From Gnetum montanum (taxonomy: Eukaryota > Streptophyta > Gnetopsida > Gnetales > Gnetaceae), in contig MNCI01026937.1 of assembly GCA_015680685.1 (NCBI GenBank), positions 534,449 to 598,448 of the forward strand: a stretch of 64,000 nt of DNA, written 5' to 3'. A program made the position numbers and the translations under genes. Positions 45,112 through 58,328 of this stretch are shown piece by piece. Below the pieces are notes generated by a model that was given only the letters and a program-made list of their open reading frames with translations, ran no database searches and was not told the DNA's origin. Within the stretch, counting starts at the first letter, position 1. Each line of letters opens with the position of its first letter.

Positions 45112-47979
45112 AGCCTACGTAACTTGGGTTAATGCACTTACTAGATCCTTACCATTTGGGGCACTCTTATCTATGGAGACTTGGTCCATTTGACCAAGCA
45201 TTTGTATCTCTCGTGGAGGGATTCTAGCACTAGTAACTGGAGATGTTGAGTTTGGGACACGACTTGTGCTAGTATCCATGTTTTGATGACTTGTGCTAAG
45301 CTCACCGATGGACGGGACCATAGGAATGGAATTTAGCAGTATGGGTTTTGGTGGTGCTAATTCGTGGTCATGATGTTCTTTTTCTAGGTGCTCTCTTGTC
45401 AGCCTATTAGCAAGGTGCTCTCACAAGGGTCATGGGGGAATCGTAGGGGGTTGCATGTCAGGGTGTTTTGGCACCTGGATCATAAAGGGAGTGGGTTAGT
45501 TTGCTGATGGTGTGGTTTTTGTTGCGATGGAAGGAGGTACGTGAACGATGAATGGTTTTTGTGACACAGGTAATGTGCGTATGACAAGAGGGATTTAGGG
45601 AGGTGTTGAGGCGAAAGTAGTTTTGAGAAGCCTGCCAATTACAAAAGGCTTCCAAGGAATGTCTTATCCATTGTCCATATGGATAGTGTTAATCACATAT
45701 GGTGAGTCCTTAGTATTGAGAGGATCCTTGTAGACCCCCATGGGTTGATTTTGGGGTTTTACCAGGTTTTCCTCATCAAATAAAATTTCACCCCTATCAA
45801 TCATGCGTTGTATATCTTGTTTTAAGATGAAATAGTAGTTGGTTCCATGACCACACCATTGGTGATATTTGTAAAACCTATCTAACATAAAGCCTCTTGG
45901 GATGGGTGGCTCATCGCTGTTGCTAAATTTGGGTTTTTAGCCAACTCACAGAATCGATCGTATTTTTGGGACGCCACGGGAGACATTTGTTTATGTTTGA
46001 TTAACCCGACCTTTAGAAGTTGATTTAGTAATTGTGAAGGCTTCATAGGCAAGGGTGTGTATTGGGTAGGATATTTTTGTTCAAACGTATGGGTGTGACC
46101 CATATTTGTGATTTTAGTTGAGGAAGCTTCAGGTGTAGGCGTCATTCTTTCATGGTCAGTTGGAGCAGTGGGTTATTTTCCTTCCTGTCCTAAATTTTTG
46201 GGTTGGGCTGTCTCCACCACTACTGCTACCATCATTTTGGCTTTATCCTTACCCTTCCTCATATGTTGGCTTCTAAAGGTTAAGTATGTTGGGTTGTTAC
46301 TTGCTTGTGCAGCTTCTTCTATGTTCTTAATTTGTGCGAATGTTTGGCTCAAAGTATGGGCACTCAAATAATAAAGTTTTGATTTAACGAAGTCATTCAT
46401 GATAGCCTTAAGGATGGTAAGCAAGTATGTTTCAGGGATGGGCTCGTGAATTTCGTTCAGGGCTACACTCCATCTTTGGATAAATTTTTGTACTGGATCT
46501 AACGACGCCTGCTTAATCTAAATTAGACTATCTAGCGTGGCTTCAGGCTTTAGATTATATTTGAAATGCGTAACAAACTGATGTAACAAATACTCTAGAG
46601 AGGATATGGAGTTAGGGGGTAAAGCTCGGTACTAGTCTAAGGCTTTTCTTATCAAGGACATAGCGAATACACAGAGAATTACATGAGGCCAGGCCTGAAG
46701 TAATAGACATTCTAGTCGAAATGTTACTAGATGAGCATTTGGATCTCCCTCCATTATATTTGGTTAATTGAGGTAATGAGATTCCCTTTGGCAAGGTTAA
46801 TGATGGAACTAAAGGGTCGATTGGGTCATCTTGGTAGAAGTCCAATACCTTGACTTCCTCAGTGTTTGTAGCTTTAAGGCGCCTTACTTCCTTAGTTAAT
46901 GAGTGCATCATTTTCTTTGTGTCTGCCCACTCTTGAGTGGTAGGCAAACAAGCTAGTTGAGTAGATTGCGATTGGTAGTAGTTTGACTGTTGCATTGTTT
47001 GTGAAAAGGTAGACTGCTGGATTGTCAATTTTTGTTGTGGAGAAATAGTCAGAGATGGGATTGTGGAGTGTGATACGTTATAATGAGTAGGTGGGTATTG
47101 CTGAATAGCTGTTAAAACCCACTGCCTAGCCACAGGTTGCAAGGTGACACCCTGAACATACTGGGATGAAGTAATCAGAGGTTCTCCATGGGTTTGTATT
47201 TGTGGTATGTAGTGGGTGGATGTGGAAGCTGGTATAACTAATGACATCCTAATTACTTAAGCTTAGAAGACTGAGCCTGCATTAGTTTGAGGAGGGGATT
47301 GTTAAGACTGTACTTGTAGAAGAGAGGTTAATGTGGTGACTGGAGGTATGATGGAGATGGACGCATCAGATTGAATGTTGGGCATGGAGAAGGTGGGAAT
47401 GGAAGTGGGTACTTCTTGTTGAGAAACCAGTGCTCTAGTGTTTGCGAATGAAGGAGGAAGTATGTTTTCTTCCCAGAAAGGTTGGAATAATGGGTTTGTA
47501 TGGGCATGAGAACTAACAGTATGGTATGAATCCCCATGCTCAGATTGGGTTGCAAAGTTGTCATCCTCATCTCCGCTCTAAGGCTCTACCAGAGGTAACT
47601 ATAGGGTTTGATTCCTCGCCATGAGGAGCTGAGATATGAGCCGATGATGGGGCTCGAAAAGAGGGATCGTGTCAAATACTGAGGGAGTGAACTCAAGACC
47701 TCCCTTGTAGATGAGCTCATAGTTTCATTTTGCTTCTCTCTCTATGCAGTCGATAGGCAAGTTGGCTTGAATCTTCACACAAATGAAGTTATATTATTCT
47801 GGTGTAAGGATTGCATAAGTAGGGTCCTTACCCTATAGCCTAAGTGACTGGCAGGTTGAACCTTGAGGGTTTATCTCTTCAATGATAGTTATGGGTTCTA
47901 TTGCAGTCACAGGGTTTGAGGTCCTAGTCTCAAAGTCAGAGATCTGTGGTGCTACCATGTTGATTTGGGAAGATTCCAT
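45112..47979 (-). pseudogene. gag: gag of element D (decayed)
   Basis: The ATG at 47979 opens MESSQINMVAPQISDFE. Downstream it shares with B the GKDP, YNFICVKIQ and YELIYKGG blocks, a Gln/Ser/Thr-rich linker (47240-46960), LPKGISLPQLTKYN near 46780, a gag core (46700-46440), ...SKLYYLSAHTLSQTFAQIKN near 46370, and YHQWCGHGTNYYFILKQDIQ near 45860. The Cys of the usual C-x2-H start is replaced (LDRFYKYH). Several frames are used because of indels. Confidence 0.8.
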
Positions 47980-48370
47980 AGCGATCGGGGTAAAATGGAC
48001 TTGGCAAGCTAGCATGAGCAAGCTAGTGTGAGCAAGCTGGCTTGACAAGTCAGTGTGAGTCAAGCAAGATGTAGGTTGCAAGTGTTGAAAGGAGATCGAT
48101 CAATGGTGGTGGTGTAAACGTTACTTGGCAAGGCTGTATATGAAGTGGTCCATTTAAGCAGCATGTGTATGCTGTTTGGGTTCTACTGACGTAGTTGCAG
48201 AGTTTGAAGTGCTTTCTGTGACGTAAGAATTTTTGCAGGGTTGCACACCCGTTTAATGTAGCATGAGCAAGCTTGGTTTGAGCAAGCTCAACTTGAGTTT
48301 GTCTCCTAGTCTGTGCAACTTTTAGAAGGTAGCGTGACCAGTGTTTTCACAAGATGGTAGACAAGTTTGG
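47980..48370 (-). other. 5' leader of element D
   Basis: Non-coding. It contains short AAGCTAG.RTGAGC repeats at 48000-48060 and 48255-48300, the same words as in the duplication at 14294-14417. Confidence 0.6.
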
Positions 48371-48388
48371 CCCTCCTTCTAGTGCCAA
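48371..48388 (-). promoter_or_regulatory. Primer binding site of D
   Basis: The minus strand reads TTGGCACTAGAAGGAGGG, five bases from the LTR end, as in B. Confidence 0.75.
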
Positions 48389-48393
48389 TTCAT

Positions 48394-50120
48394 TGTGCTA
48401 ACCGAAATCGTTGGCATCTGGCTGGAAGGGAAAAAAACAAACACCGAAAGATTGCCAGAGAGACACAGCTGACCCTACCTTTATGTGAGGGCAAGCTAGA
48501 AAAGAAAATGAAGGTAGAGTGCCTTGGATGGTCTGCATGTAAATCAACCAAGGACTTCCTCGAGCATAAGCTATGGCTTGCGCTAGGGTTATCATAACCG
48601 GTGATATACAAAATGTAAACAAAGCTCAAAACTGTGATTGTGTATATAGAAGCATAAAAGAAAATTTAAAGTAGAGTAAACAATATAATGGTAGGAAAAA
48701 TGAACTATATTGTATTGCTTATAAAGAATGTGCATCAGTCAAAGCATAGCTATGCATGTGGATGGAAAGTCAAGTGCCAAGCCCCAGGGTGTTGTGTTTC
48801 AAAGGTGCTTGGATGCTAGGAGTCACATGCTCCCGAGCATCCAAAGTTGCTAGTTAGTGCTTCCTAAGCCATCAACCTTCAAAATTTCCAACCCTGTTTA
48901 TGTGAACTGGCAGGGTATTTATAAGGTTTGGCTAGGCTTGGGTGTGGAACTCATGGATGGAATCAATGGCTAAGAAATGAGAGGAAAACGGATCATGTGA
49001 CACATGTTTGATGGACAGCTGTGTGTGAATTAGACGTGCATAGGCAAGCTACGTTTTTGACTATATGCACAGTATCTTATAGCGTGTGTTGGCTTACGCA
49101 AGCTAGATTATGCCCATGGAAGCACATAAAATTTGGATCATAAGAACTTGACAAGCCCACAAATGGCAAATATTTACAATGAAAATGATGGTGTACAAAG
49201 AGAGAAATTGATTCCGTCTTGCCTAGAACTTCTCGATCCATGGATTAACTACTGCAGGGTGCTGACGTGCATGGTCCTGTGACTATTTGAGGCATTTCTG
49301 CCTCACACAAACTCCCATCATGAGTTGATTTTGTCTTGGCGCATCCTCAGCGTGTGTTTGGCAAGCCTTTGACCAAGCGTCATCAATACTCATGCTATAT
49401 TCACGCTACCAGCGTGACCTCAGTGTGACCTTAGCGTGACCTAAGGAAAATTACACATTTCATACTAATTTTTGATCTTTGAAGCCTGTTTTTGGAGTGC
49501 AAAAATTGCCTAGCTGTAATTGACCCTAAGAGTGAACTGCATGTTGAAAAATGAGCTTGAGTGTGTCTTGATTTGAGCCACTTTTGTTAGCTCACGCTGG
49601 ACTCACGCTGTCAGCATGACCTCAGCATGAGCTCAACATGAGTGACAAAATTTGGTGATTTTGAACATGAAATCTGGAATTCTGAAGGCTAGGACTTGAA
49701 ATTGTCAGCAATGAACCCTGAGGATGACTGGCACCTTTGAAATCAAGCCATTTCGACTCGGTTTTGAGGCTCTCAAAGTTGGTCATGCTAGACTCATGCT
49801 ACCAGCATGACCTCAGCATGATCGTAATGTGAGTGAGAAAATTTGTATAATTTGGCCCAAAATTTGCACCCCCGAATGCTGAAATTTCAAGTGGACAACA
49901 ACGGCCCTATGAAGATAACTTGCACCCTCAAAGTAGATGGCTTGCACCCTCAGATTGGACCATATTTGACTCGATCTTGAAGTCATTGGAGTTACTCACG
50001 CTGAGGGCAAGCCCAGCGTGAGTTCCATGCCTTAGTCAAATTTTTTCCTCTCAAAAACTCAAAAGGATCTGAGTTGTTCTGGTTTCGAAGTGTTAGGCCA
50101 AAATTAGTGGCATTTCAACA
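48394..50120 (-). repeat. 5' LTR of element D (1727 bp)
   Basis: On the minus strand it starts TGTTGAAATGCC, followed by TTTTGGCCTAACACTTC (compare the B LTR start), and ends ...GGTTAGCACA. The TATA box is at 48926-48913 and the AGCGTGA modules lie at 49330-50030. Confidence 0.85.
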
Positions 50121-51145
50121 CCAGCATCCATTCTCACTTACAGTACACATCTTGAAGTAATGCAACACTACTATGATTACCAAACGCTAATCGTTATTTG
50201 GTTACTAAGCATTACACGCATGCTCAAAGTGGTCGTACTAAGTGTGCTTACTTACGAGAGTTGTAGGGCGAGAGAGAGAAATTTAATTAACTAAGGAAAG
50301 CATTAAGTAATAGTAATTAACATTAATTAATCTATTCTGAATGCTGCAAGGTTTATCAAAAAGTTCATCTTTATTGTCATACACAAGGTGTGCTCAGGTA
50401 CACAATGCTCGAATAAAGATCCGTTCACTTTATGACTCCTACTACGAGCACTCAAAAATAATTCTATCTCTGGAAAGGGAAAAAGGCAAGAGTTTGGGTA
50501 AGGGACTAAGACTAACTGCCAAAACCAAGTGTTCCTACCTCTTATTTATAGCTAACGAGGTAGGTCTTGATATCGGATGCCCAATATTACGTGGAAGGCT
50601 CCAATATCGTGGACCCGATATCACAAATGCGATATCACGGTCCCGATATTGTTGTTCATCATACCCCCACAACTAAATAAAAACTTGTCCTCAAGTTCCT
50701 TACAAAATATTAGGAAGGTATGGGATTATTGACTGAATGACACTGATGGTGAAACGGGATGATAAACTCAAAGTGCCCGGTGAATGGATCTAAAATCATA
50801 TTACAACGTTGGTGTTTATGAAAATTTTGGTGAACACCATACATAAATGACATCCATACCCTTATTTGATAGCTTGAAGAGAGAGAAAATAAAATGATGT
50901 GCATTGATGTCGACGCTGAGATTGCACCTTCAGTTGTTTATCCATAGCCACATGACCAAACTTGTTCCTTTCGTAAATGCTCCAGCTCCAGTCCATCATG
51001 AGTGCTTCCTCCTAGCGTAGTCCATTGTTCGTATGATCATCATTTGCACACACAACACAATCACGAATTAGCAAGGATAGATAAGCCATCATGCGGTTGA
51101 TACCTTGCCTTGAAATGAAGCACATTGGCTGTGGGTTAGAGGTTT
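50121..51145 (-). mobile_element. Element F: truncated 3' end of an Athila-like element
   Basis: 50121-50661 is the U3-side part of an LTR (minus start TGATGAACAACAATATCG, six RATATY units, TATA core at 50551-50538). Then come the polypurine module at 50662-50700 and a 3' UTR matching C and G up to about 51145. It is cut on the left by D and on the right by the LINE fragment. Confidence 0.8.
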
Positions 51146-52850
51146 ATGACTAAGACCTTGATGAATAAAATCATTCTTTATCATAATCTCATAAGAAACT
51201 TTTAAATCAAAAGAAAAAACATATCTACCATCCTTTCAAAAAATATTTGGAAAAGCCTAATGTAAATTATTATCAATTTTAAATAAATTCGCAAGATTAG
51301 AAATGAATTTATCGGAAAAAAAATCTTTCTTTTTAAACCATAAAGACTAGAAGCTTCATTCCAAGTAATCCATCTATGATGCATACACAAACAAGAAATT
51401 GTAGTGATACCAAATCTACTCCAAGTGGTACATAACCTATATGCATTAATAGCTCAAGCTCCATCATTAAAAGGAAACCACCATGGGCTAACTTACTTAA
51501 GCATATCTTTTGAAACTATAATACAATTGTAATTCCAATATTTACTAAGCTTGCACCAAGACTTCTGAATTTTTTTACTAATTGGAGAACCAGGAATAGA
51601 AATGACTAGAGAAAAAACAAGACAGTGAAGAAAGTTATTAAAACACCAACTATTATCATTCATAGGTTTCCCTTGCATAAGTATATTTTTTAAGAAGCAT
51701 CCAAACATCATCTTTATTAATGCACTTTGCAATCCATTTTGCTGCATGAGAAATACCTTGGGTATAACAATCAATAAGACTAAGTCCTCAAACTTTCTTG
51801 GTACTCATGTAGATATCCCAACCAAGTTTAAAACAACCTTTTCTATGTTGCTTAGCAAACCAAGAAAACTAGGGGATGATACGATCAATTCTATCATAAG
51901 AAGTTTTAGAAGGAGCCCAACAACTAGAGTAATAAACAGGAGTTGATTGAAGCATTTTCTTGATAACTAAAAATTTGCTATCAAGGGTGAGCTTTTTTTC
52001 TTTCCATTTATCAAGCTTTTTTTCAATTTTATCAACCACATAATTACATAAAATAGTAAGATTAGGCTCAAAATAAAATGGTATTCCTAAAATTTTGAAG
52101 AAAGAGTCTTTTTTCAAGATTTTCCAAGGGTTGAGAGTAACTCACTTATCAATATTTTCATTACAATAAATAACATACTTTTGCTAATTGATCGAAGACC
52201 TAGATAACATGTAGTAATTCTTCACATAGCTAAAAGAGTATAAATATGTTGCAAAAAAATGTTGATTATAAAAAAGGATCATTTGCAAAGTACATGTTAA
52301 GGAATTAGGTACTTGATTATCAATTGAAATTCCCTTAATGAAATTCCTTTGTAAATCATAATGTAGACGATGTGAAAGAAAATTTGTAGCAATAATAAAA
52401 AGATGGAAGCTAGAGAACAACCTCGACAAACTGATCATTGAAGAAAAAAGAAGGAACTTAATCCATAATTATTAGCAACTTGAGCAATAGCATCGATGAG
52501 TAAGGTACGGGCAAGTCAAATAAAATAATCACCAAATCCTAGTTTATAGAGATAAGAAATAATGAAATTTCATTTAATCCTATTATAAGCTTTAGCATAA
52601 TCTAACTTAATAAAAGAAGTGTCTTAGTATCAGAAGCCCATTGCATTCCCTCCCAAGCTACAATAGTATTATTTAAGATATGTCTACCTTTAACAAAACT
52701 ACTCTACTCAGGTCTAATGACATCTTTAATAATCTTCTAAATTCAGCAAGTCATGCATTTAGCTAAAATTTTATAAGTATTATTGGGAAGAGTAATGGAC
52801 CTCCATTTGCCAATATGTTGAATAACTTTATTTTTAAAAGGTAGTTTGAG
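51146..52850 (-). pseudogene. LINE (non-LTR) reverse transcriptase fragment
   Basis: LINE ORF2 proteins nick DNA and reverse-transcribe element RNA at the target. The minus strand begins with the RT start motif GKWRSITLPNNTYKILAK near 52825, followed by FVKGRHILNNTIVAWEGMQW near 52680. It continues to GIPFYFEPNLTILCNYVVDK near 52085, SCWAPSKTSYDRIDRIIP near 51885 and a zf-RVT-like end with HHRWITWNEASSLYG near 51380. It is interrupted by stops and lacks the endonuclease and 5' part. No poly-A tail is seen at 51146, so the 3' end is also truncated. Confidence 0.82.
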
Positions 52851-55800
52851 GTAAAATGAATGTCATTTGGATCATATTCTCACATACTTTCCAAATATGC
52901 ATTTTATTTTATTTTCTAGCATTTACTTTTTAATGGTTGCATTAATTTCCCATTTTATTATATTTATTTGTATTTAATTGTGAATGATGTTTAGTACATC
53001 ATATTATTCTAAATTTTTTTCTTAAATGATTGTTTTAAATAGTTAATTAATTATTTTATGGGTTAGTTAGATTAAGGTTAAATTCAAATGCTTAGGGTTT
53101 CTAGCATTTTTATTTATTATTTATAGGATACTATATATGATTAATAAGGGTGTTTCATGGGGTCTTTTGGGACTAACATGGTTGTGATGAAAATATCTTA
53201 TTATTCCCTCCTCTATTATGTGGTTGCATATGGATTAGGTTCACTCCACTAATTAATCAACTTCAAATATGAAATCCAGACATTATGCAAAGACAAATTT
53301 TTTTGCTAGAAAATAAGAAAACTAGCTATCTTCAATTAATTGGTTAGAATATTATAATAGGGTTCTCAAAACCCATATCATCCAAATCCTTTCCAACTCA
53401 AACAATATCGCATAGCATAAGGCACTATAACTATACAATGGCTATTCTTAATGCAAGACACAACCAATAAAGAGATTCTCCCACAACATGGGAATGAGAT
53501 CTCAACATAAAAGAAAGACTAGAACATACAGGTCTACACAATTAACCTTGGAATTGTAACATATATGCATTCACTCAATGTGCTCTCCCACACCTTGTCC
53601 AATCTCATCTCAAAACTCTTTTTTTTTCTCATTTCCATCCTCCAAAAATTGGAAATCACAATAATATTTATGGAAAACATGAAGACAAGAAATATAGAAA
53701 CCTTTTCTTAAATTACTTGAGATTCTTTAGTTGTTTCCCAAGTCTTCTCACCTTCTCCCCAGCTATTTCCACCCTTTTCTAACTTGACCCAACTATTTCC
53801 TAAATTGGGATAGGTGTTTTTGGAAGCTTCCTAGGTTGTACAAGTCATCTCTTATCTTGCAAAGATGTCTCCTACAAAAATCCAACTCTTGGTGAAGAAG
53901 TCTTTTATTTTTGGAAGATGTCTCCTCTAAGGCCAAGATGTCTTACTTAAGAGGTCTCCTATAGGGCCAAGACATCTTGCCTAAGACGTCTTGCTTGAGA
54001 TGTTAGCACTCTGCACAAGACATCTCCTCTCAACATAAGATGTCTTTTGGATCTCCCAAATGTCTTCTGTGAAGACTCCACTTCCAGCCAAGATATCTTC
54101 TTTACCTCTAAGACATCTTTACAAAGTTTGAAACCTAAAAACACACATGTAAGAAAGGAACAAAGGAAATAGGAAAAGGTGTTCCTACACCAACATAGTT
54201 CAAGATCCTAGTTTTTTAAGTCGAGTAAAGGACTTTTTTAGATTTTTCCTATGTAGTGCTTTTGATTTAACTTCCACCCTGTTTTACCACATGTTACAAG
54301 TGTTCTTGCAAAATTGTTCTTTCACAAATCTATAAGAACATAACATGAATTGGATGTTAAGTATTTAATTTATGATCATAAACACTCTTTGAAATGATAT
54401 AACCCTTGATATATTAACTATTATGGACTTAGCCTATTGAGCAGAATGATAGTGTAAAAAGCCAAGGCAATATGAGTGATGTAAAATAAAATATAAATAA
54501 TGGAAACAAGTAAAAAAGCATAAAACTAGCAAAACATTAGAAAACTCAATGTGTAGGAAATGGTTTAATTATCCTTTCCAAAGAATGAAATGCTTGATTA
54601 AGTAAATGAGAAGAGTGTGCCTCCTAAGGAAGGCCAAGGGTTACAATGGTGGAAGAATCTAGAATATAGAATAAAATTGATAATAGAAACTTAGTTTATG
54701 AGCAAAGTAAGGGTTTGGATTATGAAAATCAATCCTTTTTGGGTGTAGATATGGATGAAGAGGTTGTTGACATTGCTAGAAATAGATTTGGGGTAACGAT
54801 AGGGTCATTTTTGTGAACTATCCCACAAGTGATGCTAGTATTATAGAAACTAACACTAGTTTAGGTGACAATGCAATGATGCTAACGCTAGAGTGTGCAT
54901 GTGCTTTAAGTGACTTAAGCACTAGGGTTGAACTTGCAAACTACAAAGAATTTTGAGATGGCTATGGAGCACATAGGTGATGTAGTGAACGTAGGTGTTG
55001 GCACTCTAGATCTCTCAAAATTCAAAAAATTACCTTGAATATTAAGAAATCAATCCAAAATTCATGTTTGAGCTTGGTATTTATAGGGTTAGAGTTTCTA
55101 AATTCAATCTCGAAGTCAAGTGCAATTAACTTAGAGTTTGTTTTAGAAACTCAAAATGTATGCTAAGGTAGGCATTTGCACATACACTTTCTCCCTATTT
55201 GATATTTTGAGATTCCAATAGCCATTGTCATCACCCAAAATAATGTCAAACATGTCATGATGATGTTGAATTGATGTTAGGGATTTCATAGGTTTGAAAC
55301 TATAGTCGAATGCTAAACTTGTGATGCATGTTAAAAATTTGGCCAAGGTAGGTGGCATTAGAATCACATAGCCACACTTGTATCACCTAGTTAGCTTGAG
55401 AAAAATTTCCTATCTCATGCCTATGAGAGCTTATCTAAATAGGCCAAAATTAAGGCCTCTTACTTTAGGACTTATGGAGACTAGTTACTAGAAATTCAAT
55501 GGAGTTAAAATGATAATTAATAAACAAGTTTAGGTAAGGTAATGTAATGAAGATTAAGGCAAGTGACGCTGATACTATTGTCATCATCACTTATGTTACC
55601 TCAGTGATACTTAGAATTTTCACTTGTATCTCTTTATATTTTTCTTTAGTGTTTACTACTATTGTTAGTAGATATACCTTTTTTTTTTCTTTTTCTTTTC
55701 TACATCATGAAATAAATTGATTTGTAATAGAAACTTTAAAGGATGGTAACATGATTCTATTTGATTCTATTAGTTCATCTCCTACTTTAAACTATTTTTT

Positions 55801-58209
55801 AAATATTATTGTTTATTTTAATAGTCTAACACTCCCTACTTTAAACCTTTCAAATATATTATCTTAATTATATATTTATAATATATATCTATAATTTGGC
55901 TAAGAGAATCTTTTTTGTTCTTATAAGGAAAGATTTACATCCTTACCAAATCCTATACATGAACATGTAGAAAATTATGTAGTAGAGAAATAAAAAATAT
56001 TCCAGAAATTAGAAACATGGCATATATACCTAGTTGTGTAGTTTGTTTGTTTGTTTTTGACATGGATACACATGGTGAAATTGACAAGAATAGTGATATA
56101 TAAAGATATTCTTGAAAGCTTTGATTGTGTTGTGGACTCTGTGAAAAAGCATAGATTTCACTAGGTTAGAATGCTATCTACTTTTTCTTTTAACTTCTGA
56201 CTTGAATGAAAATAATAGTTAGCTTTACCCAATAGGCTTTCTTTGAGCGTTATGGATGAAAATATTATTTATGATTACTAATAGACTCTCATAGAGTGTT
56301 ATTGATAGAAAATTTTTCAACATTATGGGTAGGCTCCCCTAGAGTGTTATGGACAAAATGTTATTAAGTATTATCGATCTACAACTAGTACTTAACCTCT
56401 TGACCAAAACTAAATATTTTCATTGGAAGACAAAAGTAAATCTACATGAATATTGTAAAATTTGGAAACCTTATTAGACCACTGCATATAAGTAGGTTTG
56501 GAGCCTTTGTCCATTCTAAAAGATATTTTCTACATAACACTGAATCAAAAAATGATCTGGATCAATATTTATGCCAACATTTTTCACTCTACGATTGAAT
56601 ATTTTATGTTTTCCATGACTATACTCTAGGATTAAAAAATCTACAAATAAAAACAACCACTTCTATTCTAGATTGCAATATTTATTTGCAAATGTTGAAA
56701 AAAATAGTCTATGGACAAGCCTACATTATTGTAAACTATAGCTCCTTTAGAGTCAAAGTAATAAAGAACAAAAAAAGCACAGCCATCTTGGTGATGGATT
56801 TTATGTAAATATGTTACTTACGTTTATTTATCTTGTGTAACTATACAAACTCCATATAGGATTTCCTAATTAAGAAAACTATAACTCAGAATGGCCTTCA
56901 TCTTCTAGCTTCGCTAATTTTTTTTTTCAAAAAATTTAATGAACATTGGAATAATAAAATCTTTTGAGCCCACATCTTCCCACATTTCTACTAAACCTAA
57001 AATACCAAAATAGTTAAAGAAACTAATACTATTTAGTGAGAAAACTTTATTTGTATTACCACCATCAATATTAATAAATACCTAGTGTAATGAACCTATA
57101 TATTTTTTGAAAAATTTTGGAAATATTATTTATCTGTAATCACTATCACATTGTTAATATTCAAGAATGCTACAAGACCCTTTTCACATGCAGTTTTAAC
57201 TTTTTTCCAATGTTCAACTTTTTTTACAAGTTCCTTGTGCATGAGATCCTTCTTTATCCAAATTTTATTTCCATGCTCACTTTGCTTCTAATAGCTATGA
57301 TGCCTCAAACATGCTCTGTCTTCTACATCATCAAGTTTAATCATGACATGATAGAGGTTTTTCACCTTATTTACGTGAAGCCCTAATTGCTTAATTAATC
57401 TTTGGAGTCATCTATATATATATATTCTTCGTCAATGATTTTTTTTCAATCTATATAACCAAAATTTCATCTTTTTTTCTTTGGGACACCAACAAATCAC
57501 AGTTTTTTTTCCTTCTTTTTTTCATCTTGTTTCTTCTACAATTGTAGTTTCCATCTTTATCTTTGTAACTATTTGTTGTAGTTCATTATGATTTTCCTTT
57601 ATATTGGCTTTGAACATTGCTAATTTTTGGAAATTTTGCTCATTATCTTTTGGTATAGTGCTTACCTTAACCTTTAATATAGTTTTCAAAGGTTATTAAC
57701 ATTCATAGGATTGTTTTGTTTTGCTAAGAAATAGCATCTAGTAATGCTATTTTAGAAACAATATTTTCCTAGCAATGCTTTCCTTATGATATTGCCATTA
57801 ACAATCTTCAAAATTTTTATGTAATAGACTTATTCAATTTTCTAGGAAAGCCTCACTTATGAAATCCTTGCAATAGCTATTATTGCTCAAAAAACCTTGC
57901 TCTAGTCACTCTTGTTTAGAACCTTTGCTCTCCTACTTTAGCTCTCTCATAAACTTGTCCTACTTAGAAACCCTTGGTATCTTGTATAAAAACCCTCGAT
58001 TGCTTTCTTTCTCATAAACCCTTACTTCAACAAGCTTTTTTGATAAACTTCTAAAGGTTTTTCATCATTCTCTTTAATTGTTGCTTCCTCTTCTTTTGTA
58101 GGTTTAGATTTGGCTTCATTACTTTATGTCTCTTGATGCATAAAAATGGGTCACAAGACAACACCATGGGAAAACTCGTTTTAAGAAACTATTGCCTAGG
58201 GCACCTCTT
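52851..58209. other. AT-rich intergenic DNA, no gene recognised
   Basis: About 5.3 kb with stops in all frames and only short, compositionally biased open frames. It contains the AAGATGTCT-type array (53866-54125) and a short array of AGAGTGTTATGGATGAAAA-like units at 56240-56360. No retroelement protein motif or RNA gene is seen. Confidence 0.5.
53866..54125. repeat. Dispersed AAGATGTCT / AGACATCTT motif cluster
   Basis: Variants of AAGATGTCTCC or AAGACATCTTG occur about a dozen times in 260 bp at irregular 15-30 bp spacing, on both strands. No array of this motif is seen elsewhere in the window. Confidence 0.65.
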
Positions 58210-58328
58210 GTATACACAGATTAGAAAGCTGGACTAGTCTCAGTTGGTAAGGGCAATGTGGTGATTTCTCGTATATACAGATTAGAAAGGTGGACTAGTC
58301 TCAGTTGGTAAGGGCAATGTGGTGATTT
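58210..58328 (+). repeat. 61-bp tandem duplication with tRNA A-box-like word
   Basis: Two copies (58210-58270 and 58271-58328) differ at only a few positions. Each contains TAGTCTCAGTTGGTAAGG, similar to the D-arm/A-box segment of a tRNA. No B box (GGTTCGANNCC) or cloverleaf follows, so a tRNA gene is not supported; a SINE fragment is possible. Confidence 0.75.

Larger units (their letters stand above)
7592..50120 (-). mobile_element. Element D: Tat-lineage Ty3/gypsy element, split by the 14.2-43.7 kb block
   Basis: Read on the minus strand the order is 5' LTR (50120-48394), primer site (48388-48371), gag, protease (to 44197), spacer, foreign block, spacer, RT/RNase H/integrase (13679-10638), 3' UTR and 3' LTR (9208-7592). 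The two halves complement each other without overlap and both align to element B. The right LTR end ...ATTTCAACA is the reverse complement of a TGTTGAAAT start, matching the B LTR start TGAAAACACC. No target duplication is seen (ATCAT on the left, CCAGC on the right), and the left LTR lacks its outer U3 end, so the ends are rearranged. Confidence 0.8.

Noticed and set aside
7587-50125. Target duplication for element D
   Set aside because: ATCAT and CCAGC do not match, and the left LTR is truncated, so no duplication is claimed.
58235-58270. tRNA gene suggested by TAGTCTCAGTTGGTAAGG
   Set aside because: No acceptor stem, anticodon arm or B box follows in either copy.
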